A stretch of 64,000 nucleotides of DNA from Pycnopodia helianthoides (GCA_032158295.1 CM063257.1:434001-498000), one strand, 5' to 3'; counted from the stretch's first letter, positions 24,909-37,107 are shown. A program made the numbers and translations. Notes: generated by a model from the letters alone, not told the origin.

Positions 24909-25983
24909 AATAATTGTTGTGCTTAATACTATAGCAGAAAATGTGCGTCAGCCAAAATTGTTTTATGATCACTAGATTGTACATAATAATGGGGCAGGTT
25001 TGATTGACTCGTTTCTAAAAGAAACATAATAAAGTATTAACAACTGGATTTATAGCCATTATTCTGCAACAGTACAGTAAGGACAACATTTTGCTTGTAG
25101 CAAAGACCGCTGGCAATAAAGTTTGCGTGCCTTTTGCTTATACGGAAAGCTGGTTCATTATGAACCTGATCTGATGACACCTCAGCCGAGAACTGCAACT
25201 CACCATCAACTCCAGAGTAAGGAGAGACCCCCCCCCCCCGATACCGGCTGGTCAAGACCTTGAGGTTATCATTTAATAACTTGGATAGATCAGAAAAATC
25301 GACAGTCTCTTGGGTCAGGCCACTCAACTTGGTCATAGAAGATCAGCACGAAGGACCAAAGACGCTTATGGAGGTGATCGGTTGATTCATAGGACCGTTC
25401 CGTAGACATAAGTAGATACATCTACTTATAGATATTATAAACTTCGTATTACGACAAATTGTGACGTCACAGAGCAAACACCTGTAATTCTAAAACAGTG
25501 GCCATGAAATGATGATGATTAGCATTGATTGGGATCTGGATAAACATAGTTTTTAATCAATCAAATCAATGGCAATTTCATACAACTTAAGTTATGAATA
25601 GAAACCATGTGAAAATAGATCGATAAGATGCTACAGGATAATGCTTAAAACCTTCAAATGTGGGTCGCTGTCAGTACTTTAATATTGCCAATGGTAGATG
25701 AAGCCAAATTATAAAACTTAATTATTTATGCAAACAAATAAACTCAAATTAATCCAGGCAATACCCAGACATTTTTTGAGAAGTGCAAAACAAACGTGGA
25801 AAGCGCTTGGAAACGTGTGCTGACGTCGATAACCCGGGTCAGTTGGGACCAAATGGGTGCCTCGTTTGAGCGGGTCCGTTGGGACCAAAGAGGTGCCTCG
25901 TTTGATGGGTTTTAAAATTGTTATTTCGATTGCAGTTTCTGCTGATTCTTAAGAGCTGAGAAGAGACATTACATTGGCATTCT
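24909..25983. repeat. Left arm of the 1.1-1.3 kb inverted repeat
   Basis: Reverse-complement copy of 35850-37107. A central segment of about 330 bp (around 25340-25670) appears identical to the right arm by eye, the ORF-bearing part is about 97% identical, and the gene-proximal part is clearly more divergent. Relative to the right arm it lacks about 175 bp near 25675-25690. Confidence 0.9.
25037..25336 (-). CDS. Uncharacterised 99-aa ORF in the left repeat arm
   Basis: An intact 99-codon ORF beginning MTKLSGLTQETVDF, with a Gly run from a 12-C tract and a C-terminal half including ISKRHANFIASGLCYKQN. An in-frame stop lies just upstream of the ATG. There is no signal peptide or transmembrane segment, and I recognise no family. 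The right-arm copy (plus, from 36682) is frameshifted after the G-tract. It may be a captured exon, a mobile-element fragment or a chance ORF. Confidence 0.35.
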   Translation of the reverse strand: MTKLSGLTQETVDFSDLSKLLNDNLKVLTSRYRGGGVSPYSGVDGELQFSAEVSSDQVHNEPAFRISKRHANFIASGLCYKQNVVLTVLLQNNGYKSSC

Positions 25984-26053
25984 CTTTCTGTGACGTAAAC
26001 AATAATAAGAGCAGTTGATCAAGCAGAAGTGACACTTCTAAATAGCGGCATTA

Positions 26054-26446
26054 TTAAAGGAACATTACAGAATTGGTTTGTGCTAACAAAACAGTTGCTG
26101 TTAGTGTAAGAACTTTATGTAATCCACCATATACATAAACTGACAAACCTGTAGAAATTTGAGATCGATCGGCCATCTGGGTCACGAGAAAATAGTGAAA
26201 ACCGATTACACATTTGCATGAAATCATATAGATTCAACAAATGAATAAAACGCTCACTGAGCGATAAACTCCAATCGAAAAATTAGTTTATTCATTTCAC
26301 ATCAAATATGGCATTTCAGACAGAAATATTTTAAGGGATGTTTTCTACTATCGTCATCATTAGACCGTGTAAGTTTTATGTAAATCTGTGATAAAAAAGT
26401 ATATTTTACAAGTATTTTTCTTACCAATTCTGTAATGTTCCTTTAA
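26054..26446. mobile_element. MITE with TTAAAGGAACATTACAG ends (copy 1)
   Basis: Terminal inverted repeats TTAAAGGAACATTACAGAAT and its reverse complement at the right end. The element is about 390 bp. The outermost TTAA suggests a piggyBac-like target duplication. An inverted second copy lies at 37233-37625. Confidence 0.85.
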
Positions 26447-26449
26447 CTG

Positions 26450-26690
26450 TGACTTTAGAATCTCTGTGCACTATACAAACTTCCGGGTCAGATTAGACCT
26501 AGATCCGGATCCCGTGGGTCCTGGTCTGGAATCTGTGTCAAAATGACCCAGGAGAGGGTCAAACTGACGCAGACGACGGCAAAGAATCCCATTTGTTGAC
26601 CAATTTCCGGGTCAACCTGACCCAGGAATGGGTCAGGCCCCCTGGAACCCGGAATCCGAGTCAACTCTGACCTTGGAGTTTTTTTTTAGA
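26450..26690. repeat. GGGTCA/TGACCC-rich repeat
   Basis: Repeated GGGTCA and TGACCC words in both orientations (for example 'atgacccagga', 'ctgacccagga') make an imperfect fold-back sequence. Non-coding. Confidence 0.5.
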
Positions 26691-27285
26691 GTGAGAAAAT
26701 CAGGAACAGAAAGGAAGGTATGATTGACCTCTGCATAATAGTGATAATAATATCAAGAAATTAAATCAGAGGATGCATGCATAGCGGGTTGCTTGGTCTA
26801 ATTTATACACTATGCTTGGTCTAGACACTATGCTTGATGTAATTTTATTCGTTTATTTGCTGTTTTATTTTCTAGCGGGAGCCTCGTCAATTAAAAGGCT
26901 GCTTTCCTTAAGGGTCGTATCACATCTTGGAGAAAAGGTAGTTTAATAATTAAGTTAACCGAGTATAACTTTACAGTTTCATTTTCAAGATGGTAATTTA
27001 ACCGGATTGACATTTTCATTTACGAAAATGGACAAGTATATTTTTCTGTTTTCAGATATTAATGTTTATCAGCCTCTTTGTAGTTTGTTTTTATGTTTTA
27101 TGAGGAACACGAAAATATTGGAAACAATTAATGTGCATTCAAAAGAAAGGTTCAGTTCTTCAAAAACGTCACATTATGTCAACTGACAACAAATTCGGAA
27201 TTGTTTAACGTTTTCTATTTATGTCGATGTAAACTTTCAGATGCTGAAGTTTCTCTGGAATTGCAAGTAATGGTCGATGTACATC

Positions 27286-29336
27286 TTAAGACCATTTCAG
27301 GACGGTACATTCTGTGGAGGGATCTCCTTTTATCACTGCCTTGAATTTACAACTTTCGTCCGCGACTATCTCACAAGGGCGGCCATCGGCTTCTTTTTGT
27401 ATCTCCACGGGATAGGCTGATCTGAAACAAGAAATACAGGAACAGTAAAGACTAAGATAAACATAGCATATAGCTAGATGGTTACAGATGGGGCTCCTCC
27501 GAGGCAAAGGTGGTGTTTGAAGCTTTGCATGGTGTGGAGATAAGAGGTAACTATAAACAAATCAATAGTCAACTTGCGGGTACAACCTAATAGAACTCTT
27601 TTGTGAGAGTGTTGGCTCTGAAAAGAGCCGGTTTGGTCTCGACGTTTCGAGCAGTATACTCTGCTCTTCTTCCAATACGTAGGTTTACACGTTCATTTTG
27701 CCGAAGTTAAGACGTCTTGGGTTATAGGGGAGGGTCATCTTACTCAGTAGGGGCTGGGTCTCTCCTTCGCTCTGGCCTGATGTTGTGGCTTTTGTTTAAA
27801 GGAGCGCATGAGGGCGTGGGGGGACGAACACCAACAAACTGCTGTTCTGTATTAATTGTTATTTTATTACGAAGGTGGTTTTTATGCTTAGCAATGACTA
27901 GCGATATTGTTGGGTGTGCCACTTTGAACGAGACTCTACTTTGAGTTTGTTTTCATTTTATGTTCGTGTATTGTTTCGTTAAATTCAAATTATATTTATT
28001 ATAATTATGAATCTTGTCAATTAATATTCTTACTCGGTGCAGCAGTGGAGACTGTTTCCACTGTCGTTGCAAGTGCAATTGAAGCACCTGTGTATTCCAT
28101 ACGAAGTCGGCCATACTTTTCCTTTTTCACAAGATGGTGCTGAAAGTATAATAATTAGAATTAGTAGATAACATAAGAAATATTACAAAAATAAAAGTAG
28201 TTCCAATCATTGTTGTTTCCCCAAAAAAAACATATTTTATAATATTAAAATGTGGTATTTTGGGGCATGCGGTGGACTGTTTAAGAATTGGTCCTTTTCG
28301 AAGAAAACCCCCACGTTGGTTCAAACCTTTAAAAAAAATATCAAGGACTTCAAGAAAAAAGAAGCTGTAAGCAAGTTGTCTCATAACAGCGTGTCCCGTA
28401 TGGTTTGTTGGGGCGGTCAAATACATCACTGCCTATTGTTTTAATCAAGAGTAGCGGTTGGCGTTGAGTTCGGCAGTGGGGCATGGAAGAAACCCAGGGC
28501 GGCTGAGGGAAGCACGACTGCGCGTTCACCATAGATTTGTATTGCTACGTCATTCATTTTCATACAGTAATCACCGGAAGGTTAGCGTGCCTTTTCGTTC
28601 GCTTACGGTTAGCAGCGCTATGAAATGGAAACTCACAAAGTAAGCACAAAATCGGCAGTTAAGCATTTCTATGAAATTGGGCCCACTTCATTTACGTGGC
28701 GCAAACAATTATCGTAAGCGCCGTTTTTTAACTGAGCTGAAGTATGAACAGGGCTTTACGCGGCTACTTTTAAAAAAATGTTCATTCATCATCTTATTTT
28801 TATAAAAAAATTGCGGCGACTTTTCTCTTTTACGCGGCGACTTTTATTTTTCTTTCTATCTTTTCTTTTCGGTGACGTTTTTTTCAGGCGACGTTACAAG
28901 GCCGGAACGCACAGAACATGCGCAGTGACTTTTTTTTGGGGGGGGGGGTCGGGGGGGGGGGGGGGGGACTTGTAAATGTTACCATGAGAATGTTAGTCTG
29001 GATCCGCGCCAATATTATTTTGGTTGAAACTTTTCGCTCACGAGTTGGGAATTAGAATCGATTAAAAAAAAAATCGCTGCCTGTGAAAAAAGTCAGAGCC
29101 AAGAAGGTTCAAGGCAATCTATTTTATCAATATTTAGTGTACACAAAACATTTTAAACAAATCAATTCATCATTTACAGTTACTTCTTATCACCCGTTTT
29201 TGTTGTTTTCTTCATAAAAGTCGGGAAAATAATTATTTTTCCCACCATTTTGTCACTTACCTTTCATATAACAGGCTGCATGAGCGCCAATCACGATCAC
29301 CAACAAGCACGTGATGATTAAACACAACTTGGACAT
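27286..29336 (-). CDS. Beta-microseminoprotein-like secreted protein 1
   Basis: Three coding exons on the minus strand, 29336-29261, 28139-28034 and 27421-27286, joined in phases 1 and 2, give 105 aa. Residues 1 to about 20 are a signal peptide (MSKLCLIITCLLVIVIGAHA). The mature part has ten cysteines, with CFNCTC, an adjacent CC pair, and a CKF...CTVLKWS end. This is the ten-cysteine pattern and terminal W of the beta-microseminoprotein (PSP94/MSMB) family, whose vertebrate members are about 94 aa mature. It is predicted to be secreted; ligand and role are unknown. The ATG follows a candidate acceptor, CATCTATAG, so an untranslated first exon is likely. Its paralogue is transcribed divergently from 31316. 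Exon 2 is 106 bp in both genes and the phases are the same. Confidence 0.85.
27570..27690 (-). repeat. Dispersed repeat with histone-type stem-loop (copy 2)
   Basis: Minus-strand copy of the repeat at 16340-16460. The exact GGCTCTTTTCAGAGCC lies at 27614-27629, preceded by GAGCAG/CTGCTC inverted arms and followed by CACAAAAGAG. It is in intron 2 of the microseminoprotein-like gene and in the same orientation as that gene. Confidence 0.7.
28555..28683. mobile_element. Fragment of the CCCAATTTCATAG fold-back family
   Basis: Right part of the element family seen at 6239-6530, ending TTTCTATGAAATTGGGCCC. It lies in intron 1 of the minus-strand microseminoprotein-like gene. Confidence 0.6.
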
Positions 29337-29799
29337 CTCGATCTATAGATGAAATATTCAAATCAGTCAATTGAGGTCTTTCTCTCTATCCCTGACCAAA
29401 AATAACTTATCAAATCGTGCATTCTAGATCTACAAACTAGTGAACAAACTTAGTTGTGTACAAGAAGCAATATAAGGGTAAAAAGATAACACACCTTGAG
29501 AGAAATATTAAAGGCTTTTGATTTTAATTTATTCAACCATACCAGCTGAAATGCGGCAAGATTAAATTGTGTATACACGAACAATTCTACATATAATGAT
29601 CATAAGAGGTATCAAAAAACATGAATATCAAACAATAATAGTCAATATTTTAGATTAAGAAGGGGAAATAAACATACGGTATTATTAGCAAAAAAAGGCT
29701 TTGCCATGAATCAAGATTATGGACAGATACGGCAATAAGAAACGGTGAATGATGCTAAAGGGGAACGAAGACAAATTGGATGGAGGAAGAGAGGGACGG

Positions 29800-30355
29800 T
29801 TAGGATGGAGGGCAGGAGAGAGCGGAGTTCTATGGTATGGAGGGCAGGGAGAGAGCAAGAGGTTCTATGGTATGGAGGGGGAGAGAGCAAGAGGTTCTAT
29901 GGTATGAGGGCAGGGAGAGCAAGAGGTTCTATGGTATGGAGGGCAGGGAGAGAGCAAGAGGTTCTATGGTATGGAGGGCAGGGAGAGAGCAAGAGGTTCT
30001 ATGGTATGGAGGGCAGGGAGAGAGCAAGAGGTTCTATGGTATGGAGGACAGGGAGACAAGAGGTTCTATGGTATGGAGGCGGGAAGGCAGAGGTTCTATG
30101 GTATGGAGGGCAGGGAGAGAGCAAGAGGTTCTATGGTATGGAGGCAGGTAGAGAGCAAGAGGTTCTATGGTATGGAGGGCAGGGAGAGAGCAAGAGGTTC
30201 TAGGTATGAGCAAGAGTTCTATGGTATGGAGGGCAGGGAGAGAGCGGAGGTTCAATGGTTATGGAGGGCAGGGAGAGAGCAAGAGGTTCTATGGTATGGA
30301 GGGCAGGGAGAGAGAGCAAGAGCGAGAGGTTCTATGGTGGGGAGGGTAGGGAGAG
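29800..30355. repeat. Minisatellite, ~34-36-bp unit, ~14 copies
   Basis: Tandem copies of a purine-rich unit built from GGTATGGAGGGCAGGGAGAG and AGCAAGAGGTTCTAT. Long ORFs (up to 152 aa) follow from the repeat. It sits between the 5' ends of the two divergent microseminoprotein-like genes. Confidence 0.95.
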
Positions 30356-31119
30356 CGCTGATTAAATCGAAGATAAATAATAGCAGTCACACACCTTAAA
30401 TGTTTCTTGCTCTTCGTTTGATCTCTCCACCTGTAGATTGGTTGCTGAGTTTCTAGAGCAAGCTGTCCGCGTTTATTCGTACTAGTTTGGCCTTCATTCA
30501 AAGCAATTGCAAGGCGAGTTATGGCTGGATTAGCCTGGTTGGTTAATACAAATATGGATTTTATCAGCAAATCATTTCGTCGGATTTCGGTTCGGTGATA
30601 CACTGAAAAGACGCTGGCCAATGGAGTGTCTTTAATACAATTTAAACTCCGCCCCTGTAGTCACAACGCCAATCAGCAATGTGTCGCCGAAACAAATTGC
30701 TCTAACTGATTGGCTCGGAATGAAAGTCTGGAAGTGACGTAATGGAACAGTAGATTGAATGTCTGCTGTAGAATCCATGATTTGCATAAAACAGACAATT
30801 TAAACGCCACTATGAACATACCAAGTTGACTGTTGTTTGGGTGTCGTACAAAGTGAACAGTAGATCCAGAGCAAGGGTAACCACGAACCATAAGGTAGGA
30901 TTATGTAATTACACATGGTATTTGTATGAGGTATAATGCATGAGGCATGAGGTACTAATGAGGTGTTTAATAAAGAAACAAAAGTATGTTTAGTCCGTAC
31001 ATCAATAATATTGGCCGCAGCCAAACCCAGCTTTGGCTACGGCTTTTGCCGTTGGCCGCAGCGACAACGCTAACAAATCGTTGACTGATAAAAAACGATT
31101 AGGGGTTGAACAAAGACAA

Positions 31120-31230
31120 AATGACTAGAGTGGGACTTGAATTAGTGACCTTCAGATTAACGTGCCTATATTGGCGGTCTGCCTATTCTGTCAATATCTT
31201 TGTCCGGGGTGCCAGTCAGAAGCCATCCAA
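31120..31230 (-). mobile_element. Degenerate tRNA-derived SINE copy
   Basis: Similar to 6760-6900: a decayed tRNA-like head followed by 'ttggcggtctgcctattctg' and 'tcaatatct'. Confidence 0.45.
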
Positions 31231-31315
31231 CCTTTCATCAAAAACTAAAGGAGAGTTCCAAACTTGAAGTGTAACGTGATGAACAAGTTTCATTTTTATT
31301 GGATTTGCAGGTAAA

Positions 31316-34300
31316 ATGGATAAGTTCTACCTAACCATAGTGTGCCTCACGGTCATGATGACTGCAGCTAATGCAACTTACTGTTTGCCCATACCCATAC
31401 GTAAGTTGAGTTTAGCGCTAAGATACCATGTTATTTAATAGATATACAACTAAAGCCAGTGTCTAAGTTAATGTTTGGACTCAATGTGGTAACGCTAACT
31501 TGCCATCATATCAAAAGACGAAGTATTTTAGCCACTAAACGCCAACCATCCTTCGAGAAATATTCATAAAATGTGTCCAGCCAAGAAGTGGCAAAGATCC
31601 GTATAGATAGGTTGCAGTGTGACGTAAGTCGGCCATCTTTACGGGCAGTTTAGAACAAACAGTCGTGCGTTTCGTGTGAGAACGGCGTTCAACACGCGCG
31701 CATTTCACGAAACTCATTGCAGGATTGGTCAGTGAACAACGCGGCTGCGTTAATAAGTTGAGCGTTTGACGCACCTGCAAGCCAAAATGCAATTTGCCCG
31801 TAAAGATGGCGTCTACTGGGAACTATCTATAGACCCTTCCCATGAAATATGCAAATTGAACATCGCGCGTGCGCACTCTCCCTACTGGTTGGCAAAATGA
31901 GTGAACATCGCGCCTTTTTGCATGGGACTGATGGTGGCGTGACGCACACGCGTTTGTGCGTCTGCCTTGTGCACAACTCTATGGCGTTTGCCAACCAGCA
32001 GCGTCTGTACGCATGCGTGAATGTAATTTACATATTTCATGGGATAAGTATCCTCGTTCCAAGTTTTAATTTTGTTTAAATGTTAATCTGAACAAATTAT
32101 TAGTATAACATGAAAATTGAAATTGTATCTATAATAACTTGCTATGGTTATTTTTGCTTGCAAGAACTTTATATAAATATAAAGAGAAGATTGGATTCCA
32201 TAGAAAAATATAGTCTTCGTTCGAGTTGTTTTCTCGGTTTATGCGCGAGACTTGCACAGTCTAGTGAAAAGTGGAGCATGATTTTGAAAATGACGTCACA
32301 GTTACCCTGATGATTGATAGAAACATCACGCGTAATGACCTATTAAGTTTACTTCGTGACATTTGAAAAATTTCATATTTTAATGCGTGTAATTTAGAGG
32401 CAATCCCAAGTATTATTCCCTAAAAGATTCACAAATAAAAAATGTTGGGTACATAAATAAAACTCCTGACTTGAGACACAAATGTTTGAAATGGCAGCAA
32501 AGCTATTGATGTGTTTACAGCAAACTAGAAATACAATCTGTAGGCCTATGATTGCAATTCCTGGGTTACTTCATTCATACATTTACACGCATTGTATCCA
32601 ATGGAAATTTAATTGTACTGTATTCTTAGACATTTAAATCTAACAAATATTCAGCAAAGACAGTATTGTTAATTTCTTTCAGTTCCTTATTGTAGACCAA
32701 TCGACAACATACCTCCGACGGGTGTCGACAAATGTGACTGGTGTGGCTGTACAGTTGGATCGTCTGGTTTTCAGTCGTGTTGTAGCAGGTCAATATTCAA
32801 CCAATCACTCACTTTCCATTTACCTTTTCATCCAACCTCGTCCCCAGGGTGTGTCGAGCAGTACGAGGTTGACCGCTCTCTCACCCTGGTATTGGATCAT
32901 TTGCATATCCAAAAATTTTGGATACGTATTCAAATTAGAATAGTCTGGCTACTTTTCGAAATTCACACCTTCGTCATGGTCTCATGGTCCGGTACCAGTG
33001 TTAATAGCCTTTTGTACATTGGTTGCCGGCCGGCTGTTTTGACAAAGGTTAACATTTGGTTTTGTCTAATCAGGGTCCAAGTAAGGAGTTTCCCTCCCAG
33101 GGTTTACTATTGTAAACATGGTTGTAGGTAAAGTAAACCATGGGGACGAGGTTGCCTTTTCATCGACCTGGGTCTAATTTCCTGGCTACATTTACCACTA
33201 AATTCTGCGCTTACAGCGCCCTGTAAAGCACATCATTCATAATGAGCGTGTCGTGGCTGAGCGGTCTAATTCACCGAACCCAAGCTCTGGTGTTGTCAGC
33301 AGCAGAGTGTGGGTTCGAATCCCGGTCATGACACCTGTGCCCTTGAGCAAGGCACTTGGCCATAATTGCTCTACCAGCCAGGCTCCTATGTGGATGATAC
33401 CCATGCCTACGGACTGTGAAGGGGTATAACCCTGTTTCAGCCCCTGGTGTCAGTTGATTTGGGTCAACAGCCTAAAACAGTTTTATGTGTAGCCCTCACC
33501 TTGAAGTGGTCGTCCGGCCTTGTGATTTTTGGGGATATCTCATTTTAAAAGCCATAAACGGGAAAGAATTCCGCGGTTAGCGGAGCTAAGAAATTGGCCC
33601 TGATGTAAAGGGTCTTCTATGTCTATAATAATAATATCATTATTTTGTTAAATTTGTTTGTAAATTCTTTGTATTTAATCAGTCAATTAATCGACTAATC
33701 AATCAATAAATAAATACAACAATCAATTAATCAATTAATCAATTGTGAGTGGCGTTAGTGGTCCTTAGTTGCCTCCTCAAGTTTCTGGACCAGTCTTTTA
33801 CAACTGGGGGCTGTTTAGGGGGTGGTATTATGGACTCGAACCCTGCGTGACACCATCAACAACAAAAACACGCTTACACCATCGGACGGTAGGCTACTGT
33901 CCGTTTGTATTAGCCAATCACTTTCAAATGGCACAAAACCTTTAAGTATAGACCCTTTTGACTAAATAAAACAAATTCAAACACGAATTATTTTTTAGAT
34001 GAGCCCACTTTTGTCTCTGTGTAGATTGTATACCATAATGGTTCAATTCACTATAGCAGTGGCCATTAGCCCCAATGATAAATAATTGCTGTACAATTCC
34101 TATGGGAATTCCGGGAGAGCTGATCATTGATGGATTTTTTTGTGTGTGAAAAAAACCATGGATAGTAACAAGACATTTACCATACTATTTGGCTAGGTGT
34201 AGATTTTTTAGATAAAAAAATGAAATGACGGAGTACTGATTATTTAATTAAAAACGGACAGTTGACCACAGTATACGATGGCATCACGCAGGGTTATAAT

Positions 34301-34524
34301 CAGGGGGAGCTCCTTATAAATTAAAAACAAAGTAGTTTTTTTTTACTGGTAATATGACAGTAATTTTTTATGACACAATCATTTTTTATTTCAGCCCATA
34401 TCCGATTGTTGAAGATCCAGAAAAGTGTGAAACAGTGAGAGATCCAGAAACCTGTATATACAAGGTAGTGGAGAAAGATGACCACAACAAGGAGTGTCCA
34501 GTTTATGCCATGGTCGGCCGCTAA
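31316..34524 (+). CDS. Beta-microseminoprotein-like secreted protein 2
   Basis: Three coding exons, 31316-31400, 32683-32788 and 34395-34524, with phases 1 and 2, give 106 aa. The first ~20 residues (MDKFYLTIVCLTVMMTAANA) are a signal peptide. The mature part has ten cysteines, with CDWCGC, a CC pair followed by SSPYP, then single cysteines near the end, in the same order as the minus-strand paralogue. The family is beta-microseminoprotein (PSP94/MSMB). The acceptor GGATTTGCAG ends at 31310, six bases before the ATG region starts, so an untranslated upstream exon is expected. An AATAAA at 35087-35092 may be the poly(A) signal. Identity to its paralogue is low, roughly 30% by eye, but the exon structure is the same. 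Predicted secreted; role unknown. Confidence 0.83.
31570..31830. mobile_element. MITE with CCATCTTTACGGGCA ends (copy 1)
   Basis: Flanked by GGCCATCTTTACGGGCA and TGCCCGTAAAGATGGCG-like inverted ends. A reverse-complement copy lies at about 38370-38600. It lies in intron 1 of the plus-strand microseminoprotein-like gene. The ORFs in both copies are shared only because the element is. Confidence 0.75.
33247..33540 (+). mobile_element. tRNA-derived SINE
   Basis: The tRNA-like head has GTCGTGGCTGAGCGG, a long variable-arm region and GGTTCGAATCCCGG, reminiscent of a Leu/Ser-type tRNA. It is followed by a body with GTGCCCTTGAGCAAGGCACT. It lies in intron 2 of the microseminoprotein-like gene. Related pieces: 17890-18010, 38690-38860, 50237-50300. 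Confidence 0.75.
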
Positions 34525-34705
34525 ACAATCCTGTCTTCAGCGCGAGAACAGAGTTGTTTTCAACTTTTGAAGTCCAATGTTTCTCCCGAACTGTAAAGTG
34601 TTTAATACTGCTGCTGATATACAGGAGCCTCCATCACCACTATAAGAAATTTTATCTATTAATGTAATGCCAGTTCATTAAATAATGGTGGTATTGTATT
34701 CTAGT

Positions 34706-34975
34706 TGTTCACATTTCATATCAACGCTTGATTGTTTTCCTTCTGTTGTTTAAAAACAAAGCGAGCCTGAAAGTAACTCATGGACTTAGACGTTCACATT
34801 TCATAATTATCAACGCTTGATTGTTTTCCGTGTTTTGTTTAAAAACAAAGCGAGCCTGAAAGTAACTCATGGACTTAGACGTTCACATTTCATAATTATC
34901 AACGCTTGATTGTTTTCCGTGTTTTGTTTAAAAACAAAGCGAGCCTGAAAGTAACTCATGGACTGTGACGTTGCT
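34706..34975. repeat. Three tandem copies of an ~85-bp unit
   Basis: Units start near 34706, 34790 and 34878, each with GTTCACATTTCAT, 'cgcttgattgttttcc' and 'gcgagcctgaaagtaactca'. It lies in the presumed 3' UTR of the plus-strand microseminoprotein-like gene. The last two copies are almost identical. Confidence 0.9.
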
Positions 34976-35849
34976 TGGATTTAGACTTAACTTTTATTTT
35001 GTCAACAGTATACGTACTTTCCTGAACCAGTTAGTTTGAATTCGATTTAACATCTTTTATTGCAGCAGAAATGATTTGAATTTCATAATAAAAAATTGTG
35101 TTTCATTATACCTTATCATTTTTTTAAAGTTTTTTTTTAGCGTCTTGAGCCGAATGCTTCTCTTACTTAAATTGGTATAATGTTGTCCTATAGGAGGAAA
35201 CACCTGTTTTGCTGACTAATCAATTATATAATGTAGGCCCAATTTATTTCTAGATTATTTATCACCTGCCTTCTTTATCCAAGCCTTTATTGCAAACTAT
35301 TTACCAATTGTTTCTGATTTTGTTTTGTTTGGGTGTTGTTAAATGAAAATGATCAGCTGCATTTGTAACGATTTTATTCACATTGATTAATTTAAGTGGA
35401 CAAGAATGATCTGTCACAACTGTGAATGAGACCTCGGACAAAATTAAACACTGAATCAATGAAGCTATCAAGTTGTAAGGACGATGAACTAGTTATGGTA
35501 CCCAAAATAGATTTGATCAAATTTGATGAAACAATGAACGGCATTCCGGAAAAGTTCGACGTATTCAAATCAAGTAATTTCGAGACGTGAGACGACCCGG
35601 CGGAGTTTTACCATAAAACTAAACGTTTTCTGGCAAATTTCAACGAAAATTCATCCAATTTAACACCCGGCCCATTCAATTTAGTTTGAAAATGAATACT
35701 CCGCTGTGTTATCAGCATTAATCAGTCAATATGAGTACTTTAATTTTAACAGTTAGCATTCAACGGTCAAATAAGATCATTCATTAATGTAAGAATGTTT
35801 CGAAAGGAACCGGTAGACTCCAAGCTTCAGACTTCTCTATCCTCTGGAC

Positions 35850-37107
35850 AGAATGCCAATGTAATGTCTCTTGTCAACTCTTAAGAATTAGAAGAAACTG
35901 CAATCGGAATAACAATTTAAAACCCTCAAAATGATCTGAGGCACCTTTTTGGTCCCAACGGACCCGCGTTTAGGATGTCAGCTCATGTTTCTAAGCGTGT
36001 TCCATATTAAGTTACTGGGGTTTGTTTTGCATTTCTCATCAGTTTGTTTTATTTTAGTGAGATATTTACATGCTTGGGTATTGCCTGGGTTACTTTGAGC
36101 TTATATTTTGTTTGCATAAATAATAAAGTGTTATTATTGGCTTCATTGACAATTGACGTACTGATTTTGTCCACAAAGGATGCAGCAAGAGTTTTTCCTG
36201 CCATCTCCTGACCAAATCACTTACCCCTGTTGCTTGACAGAATGTATGGCATTGTCCAGCTTTGGATATCGTGGCATATGGGCTGACTGGTATGTGTATT
36301 ATGTGGTTAAGACAATGGAAATAATAAAATATGTCAGCAAGTGATGACAGCGACCCACATTTGAAGGTTTTAAGCATTATCCTGTAGCATCTTATCGATC
36401 TATTTTCACATGGTTTCTATTCATAACTTAAGTTGTATGAAATTGCCATTGATTTGATTGATTAAAAACTATGTTTATCCAGATCCCAATCAATGCTAAT
36501 CATCATCATTTCATGGCCACTGTTTTAGAATTACAGGTGTTTGCTCTGTGACGTCACAATTTGTCGTAATACGAAGTTTATAATATCTATAAGTAGATGT
36601 ATCTACTTATGTCTACGGAACGGTCCTATGAATCAACCGATCACCTCCATAAGCGTCTTTGGTCCTTCGTGCTGATCTTCTATGACCAAGTTGAGTGGCC
36701 TGACCCAAGAGACTGTCGATTTTTCTGATCTATCCAAGTTATTAAATGATAACCTCAAGGTCTTGACCAGCCGGTATCGGGGGGGGGGGGCGTCTCTCCT
36801 TACTCTGGAGTTGATGGTGAGTTGCAGTTCTCGGCTGGGGTGTCATCAGATCAGGTTCATAATGAACCAGCTTTCTGTATAAGCAAAAGGCACACAAACT
36901 TTGTTGCCAGCGGTCTTTGCTACAAGCAAAATGTTGTCCTTACTGTACTGTTGCAGAATAATGGCTGTAAATTCAGTTGTTAATATTTTATTATGTTTCT
37001 TTTAGATACGTGTCAATCAAACCTGCCCCATTATTATGTACAATCTAGTGATTATAAAACACTTGCCTGACGCATAATGTTCTGCTATAGTAAGCACAAC
37101 AATTATA
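35850..37107. repeat. Right arm of the inverted repeat
   Basis: Reverse-complement copy of 24909-25983. It contains about 175 bp (around 36130-36345) absent from the left arm. The ORF copy from 36682 is frameshifted by two extra bases after the G-tract. Several differences from the left arm are CG to TG or CA changes, as expected for decay of methylated CpG. Confidence 0.9.

Noticed and set aside
29745..30399. Overlapping plus-strand ORFs of 104-152 aa
   Set aside because: Wholly within the purine-rich minisatellite, open in several frames, with no splice or signal-peptide context.
31535..31792. ORF shared with 38413-38604
   Set aside because: The shared sequence is a fold-back MITE in opposite orientation, not a duplicated gene.
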